Assembly: GCA_015501605.1 (NCBI GenBank)
Contig: JADNRZ010000001.1
Coordinates: 620,001-684,000, forward strand
Direction: 5' to 3'
DNA from: Panaeolus papilionaceus
Lineage: Eukaryota; Basidiomycota; Agaricomycetes; Agaricales
DNA: 64,000 bases
The notes beneath the pieces were generated by a model. That model saw only the letters and a program-made list of their open reading frames with translations, was not told where the DNA came from and did no database searches. This document shows, in pieces, positions 32,103-42,944 of the stretch. Every line of letters begins with the position of its first letter. Position 1 is the first letter of the stretch. Made by a program: the position numbers and the translations under genes.

Positions 32103-35100
32103 AGTTTTGGCAGAGCACGTTGGGAACACTGATCTGTGTCGAATATTATCCAAGATAGCCGCTGCAGAGTGCTGAATACGTTGCCTCACCTATCAGGAAT
32201 TTTTTGACTTTGAGTTAGTTATTCAGCTGCAAGCTACGAGCGTTTGATTGCTTTGACTTCAGGTGTACAAGGACTGACACAAAGTGTGCTACCTAAAAAA
32301 CTAAATGCACCTTGACGCCGTGTAGCATGGTGACGCAAGCACTTGATAGTATGTCGTCACGATGTTGTCTTTATTAAAGTTTAAAGTCTCTTCACAAATT
32401 ATGACGAGGTTATGGCTAATGTCGTCATACACGCCGCTCGGCTGAATCTCGCAACCTCGAAAGACCTCGATTACCGAGGTACAGTCTGAAGCTTTGAAAT
32501 TTGAAGGCTTGGGGCTGCATAAATGGCGTATCGCTACGCTGAGTATCTTTGCGGACTCTCTGCGTGTCAACAACAAAGGAGCCAGAGATCCGGATAATCA
32601 TTTTTTTGCTTTAGGGAGATGACCTTGCTTACACTTTGGGGGTGGATTTATGCCAAATAACTGAAAATTCGGAAGCATTTTAAGGTCTACTTTTGTCACT
32701 TGCATCTATAAAACATTTATTTTGCCTTCTGTTTTAATAAGGTAGAGCAAGGTTGCAGTACAGACATACATTGACATGATGAAAATGCCCTGTTTTACAT
32801 GCTTAATCGGCTACGGAACGAGGACCCGCGACCTTAGGGTGCCACTGCCTTCGATCGTGGCGTCCGTTAGTTGTCCTGCCACATACAATGCCACTTACAT
32901 CCACCAACTACACTGACCTCATTTATACCATACCACGGTTAACTGACTAATTGATCGTACGGTAGTGCACGGGGAAGCAGTTGGAGCCGCTTCGAATGCC
33001 CTGTGGACGGGGACTTGACTGTGGTGCATTAAATTCTGTAACATTGAACAACCGTGTCTTTAGCTTTACTAGGTATACCGAATGTTTGTTGGACACACGT
33101 CATATGTTGCACCATTTTGTGTCATTTGAAGCTTGCTGCAGGTCTGGGGAGATCACACGACGGCGAGAGTTCTCAGCTCCGCCCACATTCACTGAAACCA
33201 AGTTCAAGAAACAAAGCCTACCTGAATGTAGCTTCGAGAATATCGTAGAAATGTGAGGCAAATGTATGGACTTTCAGTCGCATAAGTTACCCATGACCTT
33301 CTGAAGTAATCACCTATTTAATCTGATATCATTTATATCGTCAGTTAGTATGACGAGTGGCTCGGAGAGGAGCTGAAAGGCCTCAATTTGTGCCACCCGT
33401 GGGCCCAGGGATCGCATCTAGAATATCACGATCATTTGCACTGCTGGTGAATCCTCTCGATAATGATCTTTCTCGGCCTGTTTCCACCGATGTCAACGAA
33501 GAAAGAATGACTCGCAGTCGCCGTTACTGCGCAAATATTTTCAGGGTTTCCACCTTTTCGATCGAACCTCTTTCATTTTCGTGGATGTGTCGAGTGTCAA
33601 GTCGATCAAAATGGAGAGAGCTACAAGTGCTATCTGGACAAGGAAAGTGACTACGTGTTTGGCCCCAAAAGTTGACATCACGACGTACTAATTGAAATTC
33701 AGCCATGATTCCATTCAACAACTTGAAAGAGCGATGGTCTTTTCGCGGGCTTGCTTCAAGGGGATGAGAATATCTCAAACTTCGACTTTCTCAGCATTCA
33801 TGATTCTGGAGAATAGTTTAGGTGAGTAAGTCTTCCAGGGTGATAGTCAGGGCAGTTACGATGATGGATGATCCGGCTCCGAAGGATTAGCGCCCGATCC
33901 AGAGGACTGGATCCCGGAGGCACACGATGCCACTCTGACGCAGTCCCATGGGCCTCTCTGAGACGAGCTCCAGCTGATTCAGCTCGCCCAGCAACCTTTG
34001 ATTTGTTGGTTTCAATGGTTGAGGTCCCATGACACATAAGGAGCGGTACAAGAATTTCCCAAGTCCATTTCCGTGAAGCAGTTGAGCCCAGACTTGCCCC
34101 GCTTTGGAACTGCGCAAATATTATACCTCGTAAGTACCGAGTAACATCTTGCTCTCTCACAGGTTTCATTTTAAGAGTCTATTGACAAATTTCGTGGAAG
34201 ACGGGAAACACGTGCATCTTGAGTGTGTACTGCCTACCTAATTTGACAAGGGTGAAGAATACACTGCACTTGCTGAGGTTCTTATCTGGACCCACCGACC
34301 GGCCGATAGATGAGACCTTCACAAGTCTAGAATAAGCACAAGCCATTTAGTTATCAAAAGTAAATCCTCTAACTGTTCTCCTCAGGTCCCTCGATTGGTA
34401 TATGAAAGCCTCCGTTCCAAGCACTCTATTACAACTATCCTTGGCCGCCCTTCTGGGCTTTCCTTGCACTCTTGGCTTCACCGACATAAATCTATGGTAG
34501 GTGCATGGAATTGTGGCTGAGCTTCCTCTTTCGCCCGCTTTACGACATACCTCCAAATGTGCACTGCACAAGCAAAATACCAGAATCCACGGTGGTGGGA
34601 GGGACGCTCTTGTCGTCGGAGCAACCGGAATGCGGTGGATGAGATCAGATAACAAATATACGTAGGTGATTTGAATTGTACCGTCACCTCGACATTTTTT
34701 GGACTCGCACGCAAGGAGATTGCTTAGCTGAAACCGGCGGACTTGCGTGAATTTGCAGTCAATTAGTCACTATTGTAAGTCCTTTGATGGCCATGAAACA
34801 GCTTTTCAAACCTCAGAAGATACATATCAACAGGACATATAAGCACGAGGCGAGGTCGGAAAGTGTATCGCAACAATAATTATTTCGATATCAAGATTCA
34901 AGCGCGCTCTTTGTAAACTAATTTATCTAAATTTTGGTCCCGTGCAATGATGAGGCTCCGGCTACAAATCCGAGTCCGTTAACACCCATCTATGCATGTC
35001 ATGAATCTTTTTGCGACGTCATGCTTGACGTCTGCGCTCCGTCCTACGTCGACCGAGTCCTAGTTGTCTAGTGTCCTTTTGTTCAAAGCGCATCATGTCC

Positions 35101-36200
35101 TCAATAGCATTCAATGGCCTATTCATAGCTCCTGTCCGGTCAACGGACATCCTGCCTATCGTAAGAATGAGGAATCTACACTCTTCTCTGCTATCCGAGC
35201 TCTCGGAAACTTGAGAAGCTTTCTCCTGGTTGCCATTCGGCATCTGTACTTCGAAGTAAAAATCCGAACAAGGCTAAAAATACGTCATGATCTACCAACT
35301 CAGCTCCAACGGTCATCAAAGCCTTCAAGTTCAGATATAGGAAGAGCAAGGGTACGGCTAGCAGTCTACTCCAAGCCTACTCATCATAAAATCTATCTTT
35401 TGCTGAGTCTAAACTCAGGGTTGTTGGAACTTGGTAATCGGAAGTTTATAAATGTATACCGTCCTGTTAAATCCACTCTAGATTCACAACGACTCATAAA
35501 TTTGAGAGGGATCGGTACTCCCAGTGCTTATACCGAGGCGTTACTGCGATACCAAAGCGGCGTATCTCCCTCGAGTTGGACTGCATGTATGAGGCGATGC
35601 TCGGGTGAATAAATGGAATGCTAATTTTTTATGATTGAACTGCAAACATCTCTAGTTGGAGTTATCCAAATTGGCATTCAGTATTCAGATCAGCTCCTCT
35701 TTGTCCGCACAAGATCGGAAAATATTGGGACAAGCAAATGTGGTAAAGGCTACGCGCTGAAAGAACAAAAGCTTCGATGATTTCGAATCATAATCACAAG
35801 GGGTCTCGATTCAAGAAGCTGGCTTTCTAAAGGCTGAAAGAGAATTTGCACATTTCTTTTCAACAATGCTCTATAGAAGCCTCAAAACATGAGTTTTAGT
35901 ATATATGGTGGACACGGGGCATCCCACGTGAACCGACAGGAGAGGGTTGGTGGTGGGGACCAAAAGCCAAGCAGGAATGATGAATCGTCTCAGGGTTTGA
36001 ATTTGTTTTCACACCCGGATATGGCTCGAACCTAATCTCGCTTTCGGTCACTAAGGATGTACCTCTCTACCCCTCGTGCTCCGAGCATGTCATTGGAGTA
36101 TAAAGGCGCTAGTACATTTGGCTATGGAAACATCCTTTCGCCTCCGTTATAAGCAGGTCCTCCCATACCTACTGAGCTACCTCAGCCCTTTTCACCACTC
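32103..36200. other. Gene-poor stretch, 4.1 kb
   Basis: No gene supported. Frames at about 32981-33256, 33357-33650, 33798-34169, 34347-34655 and 35064-35612 mostly lack an ATG start, show no family motif and cannot be extended by splicing. Two spots look tRNA-like: 32815-32885 (minus; a loop near GGTCGCGGGTCC) and 36023-36179 (minus; an A-box and a distant B-box). The low coding content and relic-like signals suggest decayed repeats. Confidence 0.5.
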
Positions 36201-36683
36201 ATGGCTTGTACCTCATCCCCCATTATCCCTTCTAAAATGACTTCGATAAGCATGTGCGACTCAGTATCCTACCCATCATCGACGAGAGACGGGTATCTCG
36301 CCTTTGCTCGTATAAATGACGCGTTCTGCCTGGTAGAAGGTAGGGTTTGGTCCTTGAATAATATGTGAACAACCTCTGACAGCACTTACGCAGTATCCTA
36401 TGCAACTCCAGCATCAGCATTGACAGCAGTCGATGTCAAGATTTTCCGACACGAATTCATTTCCATCTTTCGATATTCGGAATCCAAGTCGGTGCACCCC
36501 GCCGATATCTCAATTCTCGAAAAGCTCCCCGAGCACCTCACACGCTATGAGGAAGAAAGCGGGACGGTCTTTTTGGCCAGAGAGCTCATGGAGCGCATGA
36601 GAAAGCTAACGACTCCTCGTCGGATGATGATTGTTCGACCATCCAGAACGAGTTCGGGTATGCACAGATCTCGACAACGATGA
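36201..36683 (+). CDS. Small hypothetical protein, two exons (weak)
   Basis: I do not recognise this protein. An ATG at 36201 opens MACTSSPIIPSKMTSISMCD and continues DGYLAFARINDAFCLVE. A plausible intron (gtaggg at about 36340 to cttacgcag at 36397) joins it in frame to VSYATPASALTAVDVKIFRH and on through ISILEKLPEHLTRYEEESGT and FLARELMERMRKLT. The frame then runs through a basic tail to TGA 36681-36683. In the alternative frame the 3' part reads as Ser/Asp- or Pro-rich, so the C-terminus may be spliced differently. About 140 residues, no signal peptide. The in-phase intron is the only support. Confidence 0.35.
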
Positions 36684-37185
36684 CTGTGACATGCCTTTCA
36701 CGATACCCGAACACACCCATCCTGTATCACCAACTCCTCTCTGGTCCAGCCACTTAGACGTCTGCCAACCCCTCTCCCCTTCATCCTCGCGTACTCTATC
36801 TCTATCCACGTACTAATGACTTGTCATCACCATTGTTTTTTTTCCTTGTTTGATGGAGTCTTTCCCTCGCATTTGTATTTTTACTAGCATCACACTCCGC
36901 AACCCTAACCTGCTACTAGCTGTTCTTACGATTGTAACTTATTCATTCGCAGCTTCACAAACACTTTCCTCATTGATACTGCTTATATTGCGTGCTCAGA
37001 GTTAATCAGATCCTTGCCAAGAGCCTTCTGATAATGAATAACGCCGCAAGTCGTCTTGCATTTGGGAAACCCTTCTCCATGAGTATTAGGCCCGTGTGCT
37101 CAAGAGTCAAGGCTTCTGGAACAGATTTCCCCCACATTTTGCTTCCTTCAAAAGCTAAGCGCTATTTTTAAGACCTTTCTCAACC
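36684..37185. other. Intergenic, 502 bp
   Basis: Noncoding with T-rich tracts at about 36834-36850. Presumably the promoter of the NCS1-type gene. Confidence 0.5.
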
Positions 37186-40100
37186 ATGACGATCACCACC
37201 ATGGAGTCGTCTCGAGACGAGAAAGACAAAGACTCTTCAACATCTGCCAGCTTCACAGCCCCTCAGCAATTGGAAGAACTTGAACTCGGAATATTTCACA
37301 AATTATCCCGTCGATTGCTGCGCTGGGGAATAGAAACTCATGGGTGAGTCGTAACTGCCATTTGCTTCCTCTATTGCCCACGTTCTTCGATTGTCATGCT
37401 CTTGCCTTTCACTTTATGAACTGATCGCTGACTCGGACTATTTATTCTGCGAATAACTTGACCCTCTTTTGTCTTACATTGTTTTCGTCCAATAACATCT
37501 GTAGCATTGCCCCAATTGCAGATGACCAAAGGATTGACAAGCGGGTGTATCAAATGTTCTGGCTGTGGTTTTCAGTCAACTTCAACATCCTTGCCTTCAG
37601 CACCGGTTCGGCAGGTCCTGCATTCTTTTCCCTCGGAATTAAGGATTCTCTTCTCGTCTTGCTCGTAGTTGATGTCCTGTGCGTGCTTTATTCATTCCAC
37701 CGCGTTTCTTGTACACGGGTGGGTCTTTTGGCTCCCAGAGTCCCAGCGCAATCCTTATCGGCATGGCCTCATTGTGTTACTCCGGTTTCGGTGCCATCGA
37801 TCCGCTGGGACATCCCTAAGCCCTACTGCTTCTTGAAGACACTTACCAATACAACATTCTAACCTCGGTTTCTTTATTCTAGAACTTCCACGGTGCCAGC
37901 ATATTTGTACGTTCGCTAAGTCTCCAACATGTATTTTTGGACGGTGAGCTAAAAATAGATTTCTTCCTCCCCTCCTCCCCGTTGTCTGTCCCATTCGGAT
38001 AACTATCCTTGTGCCGCCTGACCACGAATATCCAACCGCTTTTAACATCGGAACATCGTTGCTCCTGCGTCTCTCGTTGCTCACGGTAACACGCTTCTCG
38101 GTACTTTCCTCCATGCTGCATCCTGCTACATCCCCACACCACTCACAACTCCTTGATTGTGACGACTCATTTTGATCAACTCTGCACGACCTCGATATGG
38201 TGTAAATCAAATGAGGTAGTGCTGTCTTTGGTCCAAAGCTCGGTACCCGCGGGATGGTGCAGTGTCGGTTCTCTTGGGGGTGAGTGCACAGCGCGGCTTC
38301 CACCTTCACAGATTACCATATCGAAGCCTTTCAGCTTTATCCACTTCACCGCATTTGGCGCGTTGGAAAAATAATTAAGCTGATTTTCATCTCATACAGA
38401 CTCTATGGCGCTATCATACCCAGTGCCCTGAATGTTCTTTCTAGTCAAGGATTTCTGATACTCAATTGCATCATCGGGGGCTAGGCTTTGGCTGCCTCCT
38501 CCAGTAAGCTCGATGATACTCTAGGTATTGTTATTATTGGCGTGATATCGCTAGTGGTCAGTCCATTTTTACTTTCGATGACTCGTAAATATAATTGAAG
38601 CCTTCTGATCGCCCTTTTACTTAGATCACCTTCTGTGGGTATCGGTTCCTTCATTGGTGAGCTCAGAGCTTCGATTTCACAACCCGTCTCCCGGTCTGAC
38701 GAGACACCGCACTCTACAGGTTCGAGAGCTTCGCTTGGGTGCCAGGTGTCATATCCTTCCCTATTCTGCTTGGAGTAGCTGGAAAGCATCTCAACCCTTC
38801 GACATTCCCATCGGTTCCACCGGCGTCTGCGTCCCAGATTCTATCTTTCGCTTGCTTCGTTGGTTCGAGCCTCATCAGTTGGTGCACATTGACGCCAGAT
38901 TACGGCGTATATCACGATAAAGATGCTTCAAGGCAAGTACCGGGCAACTGTTCCATCCATGAACGGAGACCTAGGCTAATTAATTCATGCAGCCTCAAAG
39001 TCTTCAGCTACGTCTACTTAGGCTTCTTCACTCCCAGTGTGAGTTCCGAAGTAGCTTCGAACAGGAGCGCTAGCAGAAACTCAACCATCGAAATAGATCG
39101 CCTGGCACATGATAGGGGCTGCATTCGCAGCAGCAGCTCCAGGAATACCATCCTGGCAATCAGGATTTGAAGACGGCAACAACGTTGGCGGGCTTCTCGC
39201 TGCAGCGCTATCTCCCACAAAGGGATTTGGTAAATTCTTGATGGTCCTGATTGCCTTGAGTACATCGTGCGCATGTGCGCCAACGATGTATACATTCGGT
39301 ATGTTCCGTTCGTGTTACACCTCATCCCTGGGCACGAGGAAACTGCAGTGAGGCTCTTTATTAACAATTGAGTACTTGACAGGAATAAGTTTCATGGCGA
39401 TGGGACCTTTCTTCCGAAAAGTGCCTCGATACGTCTTCGCGATAATATCTGAGGCGATGTATGTATTGTCTTATCAATCAAACATGAGGATGATATTAAC
39501 TGATTGACCTTATCCATTAAACGCCGCCCGTCGTCTGTTCAAAAATGGATCAGCCTCATTCCAGTGGCCATTATTGGCGCGAAGAAGTTCTATGCGACTT
39601 TGGTTGACATCCTCAGTACGTAACCTTTTGTTTTTGTCTTTTGTTCATTCAGGGGCTATACGGCAGAAGCATAATTTCATTGCATCCTTCCTTCGGGAAA
39701 GAAAGGGCATTCGGTGACTCCCGGCGACGAAACGGGGGATTCGAAGTTGGATGTTCACTGCAGGAATCAAAACAGCGCATGACCACATGAGGATGAAACC
39801 GCTTTGATTCCCGTGCTGTCATCGGAATGCTTGTGTCGACGTGTCAAATTCAATACCCCATATCAGTGAGGAGAAATTGTCACCCCACTGCCATGGTTTG
39901 AATAGCGTTGACAAGACAAGTCATATCCATCATGCTCACCTGCCGCGCTTGAATTAACTCCACACGGACCAAGAGTTTTTGCATAGAATTATTCTGGTAC
40001 TGATTCTTACATCACCCAATTATGAACAGGCGCCATCGGGTATTGGAGCACCATATTTGCGGCCATCGTATTGATTGAACACTTTGTCTTCAGACGGGGC

Positions 40101-40355
40101 GATTTCGGCACCTACAAAGTCGTTGACTGGAACAACAGCAGAAATCTGCCACTTGGCGTAGCCGCTGTTATCGCTTTCCTGGCCGCGTTTGGCGCAGTGG
40201 TACCTTGCATATCACAGACTTGGTATCAAGGCCCAATTGCACACGCTGGCACCGGTGATATTGGCATCATCATGGGCGGCGTGGTTGGAAGCTTGATGTA
40301 TCTTGTGTTGAGGTGGATTGAGAAGAAGTTGGTCAACCAAGGCCATCAAAGTTGA
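37186..40355 (+). pseudogene. NCS1-family purine/cytosine permease-like transporter with in-frame TAG
   Basis: Relative of the fungal Fcy-type permeases, plasma-membrane symporters of purines and cytosine. It starts at ATG 37186 (MTITTMESSRDEKDKDSSTS) and ends at TGA 40353-40355. Exons join as LLRWGIETHG|IAPIADDQRIDKRVYQMFWL, NFNILAFSTGSAGPAFFSLG, VPAYF|AVFGPKLGTRGMVQCRFSWG|LYGAIIPSALNVLSSQGF, then LNCIIGG-stop-ALAASSSKLDDT. The TAG at 38482-38484 stands where the family has Gln (NCIIGGQTLA), a CAG-to-TAG change. Downstream frames are otherwise intact: FCGYRFLHWFESFAWVPGVI, LTPDYGVYHDKDASSLKVFS, WHMIGAAFAAAAPGIPSWQS, IGYWSTIFAAIVLIEHFVFR, ending WIEKKLVNQGHQS. One intron is GC-AG (about 38936). 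Two introns are unusually long (37910-38215 and 39620-40030). A single nonsense change argues for recent loss or a base error. Confidence 0.78.
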
Positions 40356-40384
40356 ATGGTTTATATCTTGTATCCTTGTGTACT

Positions 40385-42670
40385 TTACAGTTTATACCCA
40401 GGACCCCTCCCAACAGAGGGCTTGCTCTCGGCCCCATATGATGTTTGCTTATGCACAGAGAGTTGTGGAAGGATATGTTCGTATGTGTGTTTAGTCCACT
40501 GCAACAATGATGATGGTCAGATGCGAGATTAAATCAAGAAACAACTAGCATACCTCGCAAGCCAAGGGTCTTGTATCCCTTGGATCGATGATTTCTTCGA
40601 TGCCAAACTGGTGTGCTGTTTTCAAAGGGCTTCGGACTTCGTCAAACTGGCCCAGTAATTTAGCCATGAGGTCTTCTCGCTCCTCCGGTGTCTTCATGGA
40701 GTCCAGCTGTCGTTTGTAGGCGGCCTCTATGCCACCTTCAAGAGGAAGACTGCCCCAGTCACCTGAAGGCCTAAGTTTTTGTCAATAAACGTTGATCATT
40801 TATTTGGCACAATCTTACCAAGCCACCCTGGTACCAGTCCCGTCATCAGGGTCTGCAAATGCGCCACCTGCCACACCAAAAGCACGACGGATAATGACAG
40901 TGTAAATGGGAGTAGTGGCCATGTACAAGGCCGCCATGGCAGATGCGCCATGCTTGATGGTGGCCATCCGTTCAGCTAGAGAGCCTATTGATTTAATTAG
41001 TTACCGTGCATGGACACCCAAATGAGGTCGCATACCGATGGCAAAACCTGGTTGATCAACAAGGTTGAGGATAGGTAGACTAGGAGGAAATAAGTATTAT
41101 CAAAATGAAATCAACAGAAAATCTTTACCTGAAATGATTACAAAGGTTGATAAATTTTGCCACCTTTTGGCTAGCGAAGGCATCAATGGCACCTAGGAAA
41201 ATGAATCTCTGCGGGCATGGTATGAATGTTAAGAGACTGACCTCCATTTACCAAACAGTCACTGGTGACAATTCCAACAGGGTAACCATCCAGCCTAGCA
41301 AACCCAACGACAGAAGACCTTCCCCACGCAGGACCAATTTCGAAGAAGGAAGACGTTTCAGAGTATGGATTTCCATCTCTGTCTACAATGAGTTGAATGA
41401 GTCTGCGTATGTCATACGGCCTGGCGCGACGTCTTGGGATGATGCGAATCAATTCATCTTCTCTTCTGTCTGGTGAGTCGGAGGACTGGAAGCTGGGAGG
41501 GAGCTCAAAGATGGAAGAAGGGAGATAGGAAAGGAAGGCACGGATTTGCGCAAATGCGTCGATTTCCGATGTGGCGACATTGTCCACAGTTCCGTTGGTG
41601 GCATGAATCTCCCATCCGCCCAGTTGTTCTTTTGACAAATCCTCAAAAGTAGCCTGCTTTACTACGGGTGGGCCGGCTGCAAACAATTGACTCAAGCCTT
41701 TAACCATGACGCTACAAAAGCTGTCAGTTTTGGGTTGCAAAGGCAGCATGAAGATTCATAGGTACCTAAAATGGCTGATAGCTGCCTTCGCCGCTGCTAG
41801 ACCGACGACAGGGCCCAGAAGGGCAGAAACAACGGGTACGGCGTTGAGAGCGTCCATGCTTCTTCCTAAGCCAGCTAGGGTGGGGATGTACGTAGCTCCG
41901 ATTTTCAAGTCTGAATTTGCTTTTGAGTAGGAGGTAAAGTCGTCCAAAGGGTCAAACCTACAAAGTGCAACAGATCCACCGCCACTGGAACCATCAAGTA
42001 ATCGAATCTACCGGGGAGCTTAGCAGTGAACTATTACACACAACCCAGACGCGACATACGAGGGGAACTTTGGCTTTGAGTGCCAGTGTCTGTAAAGCGA
42101 GAAAAACGAGGGGTTTAGCGGGAGTAACATGAAGCAGACTGAAATCCTACCTCGCCGTAAGGTGCTTTATTAAATATGCCACCATCAGCATGACCACCTC
42201 TGACACTAAAGTCGTCGGCAGTTACAAAAACCTTGCGACCTCGGACGCACCCATATCCTGTGACTGAATTGCTACACGAAAGGTCACCCAACAAGGTCAT
42301 ATTGTATGGAACATGGTACAAACGCAGGGACAAAGGACTTCAGTTCTCCTGTTTTAGAATCCAATACAGGTTGGCCGGTTATTGAGCCAACTTCAGTGAA
42401 GGAATCGGGGTCGAGGAGTGCAGCGAGACGCTCTCGGACCCAGAGCTTGTGATTTGCCTTCTGGCGAATGTATCCTGGGTCGTTGACATTGGGGGCACGA
42501 ACCAAACGTTGCTGTGCCTTTAGCTCTTCTAAGGGACCCTATTTTGAGGACCCTAATTAGCTTGAAAGTTGAATGAAGATGTGGGTATATCTGCGCACCT
42601 CCCAGTTACTCTTGTCCTTCTCAACGCGGCGTGTGTCACCTCCCTTGCGATCTGAAGCGTCTGAGGGCAT
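40385..42670 (-). CDS. Biotin-dependent acyl-CoA carboxylase, carboxyltransferase (beta) subunit
   Basis: Transfers the carboxyl group from carboxybiotin to an acyl-CoA; substrate unknown. It starts at ATG 42668-42670 (MPSDASDRKGGDTRRVEKDK) and ends at TAA 40385-40387. Family blocks: RQKANHKLWVRERLAALLDP, RGRKVFVTADDFSVRGGHAD, VPVVSALLGPVVGLAAAKAA (the acyl-CoA/oxyanion region), WGRSSVVGFARLDGYPVGIV, AIDAFASQKVAKFINLCNHF|SLPILNLVDQPGFAIG, IKHGASAMAALYMATTPIYT and RRAFGVAGGAFADPDDGTG. A C-terminal WTKHTYEHILPQ...TSYGA matches the family's end. About ten short introns. No mitochondrial leader is evident, unlike fungal methylcrotonyl-CoA carboxylase. It is divergent from the biotin carboxylase gene and converges on the NCS1 gene with only 29 bases between stop codons. 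Confidence 0.9.
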
Positions 42671-42944
42671 ATATAACGCGATGTCGATATAACGACCTGG
42701 TCAGAGTGATACCCCTAACAGCCGAGTCTTATTCAACCCCAGATTCTCGGTAAGAAGCCCCTCCATAACCTCCGGACACTTCATTGCCGATATAGCCACG
42801 ATACCGTGATATTGGGTTCCCCACAGCGTCAATAATGTATGAGCTTGATCTATAATTGAGATACCGATACTTGTCGTCCCTTGCAGTCGAGTTGTAGAGG
42901 TTCAATTTCCGTCCTTTGATTAAGAATCCAGTAAAGAGTACACG
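42671..42944. promoter_or_regulatory. Shared divergent promoter of the acyl-CoA carboxylase gene pair
   Basis: Only 274 bp separate the two start codons, which face away from each other. A TATATAAC sequence lies directly beside the carboxyltransferase ATG. Head-to-head placement of both halves of one enzyme strongly suggests co-regulation. Confidence 0.7.

Noticed and set aside
32815..32885. tRNA-like sequence on the minus strand
   Set aside because: It has a five-base stem (GCCAC/GTGGC) and GGTCGCGGGTCC, but the loop is 11 bases and the B-box is broken. Too weak to call.
33798..34169. 123-codon minus-strand open frame in the gene desert
   Set aside because: No recognisable domain, no good start context and no neighbouring exon in phase.
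35064..35612. 182-codon plus-strand open frame
   Set aside because: It begins at TTG rather than ATG, shows no motif and cannot be extended by splicing. I treat it as chance in a gene-poor region.
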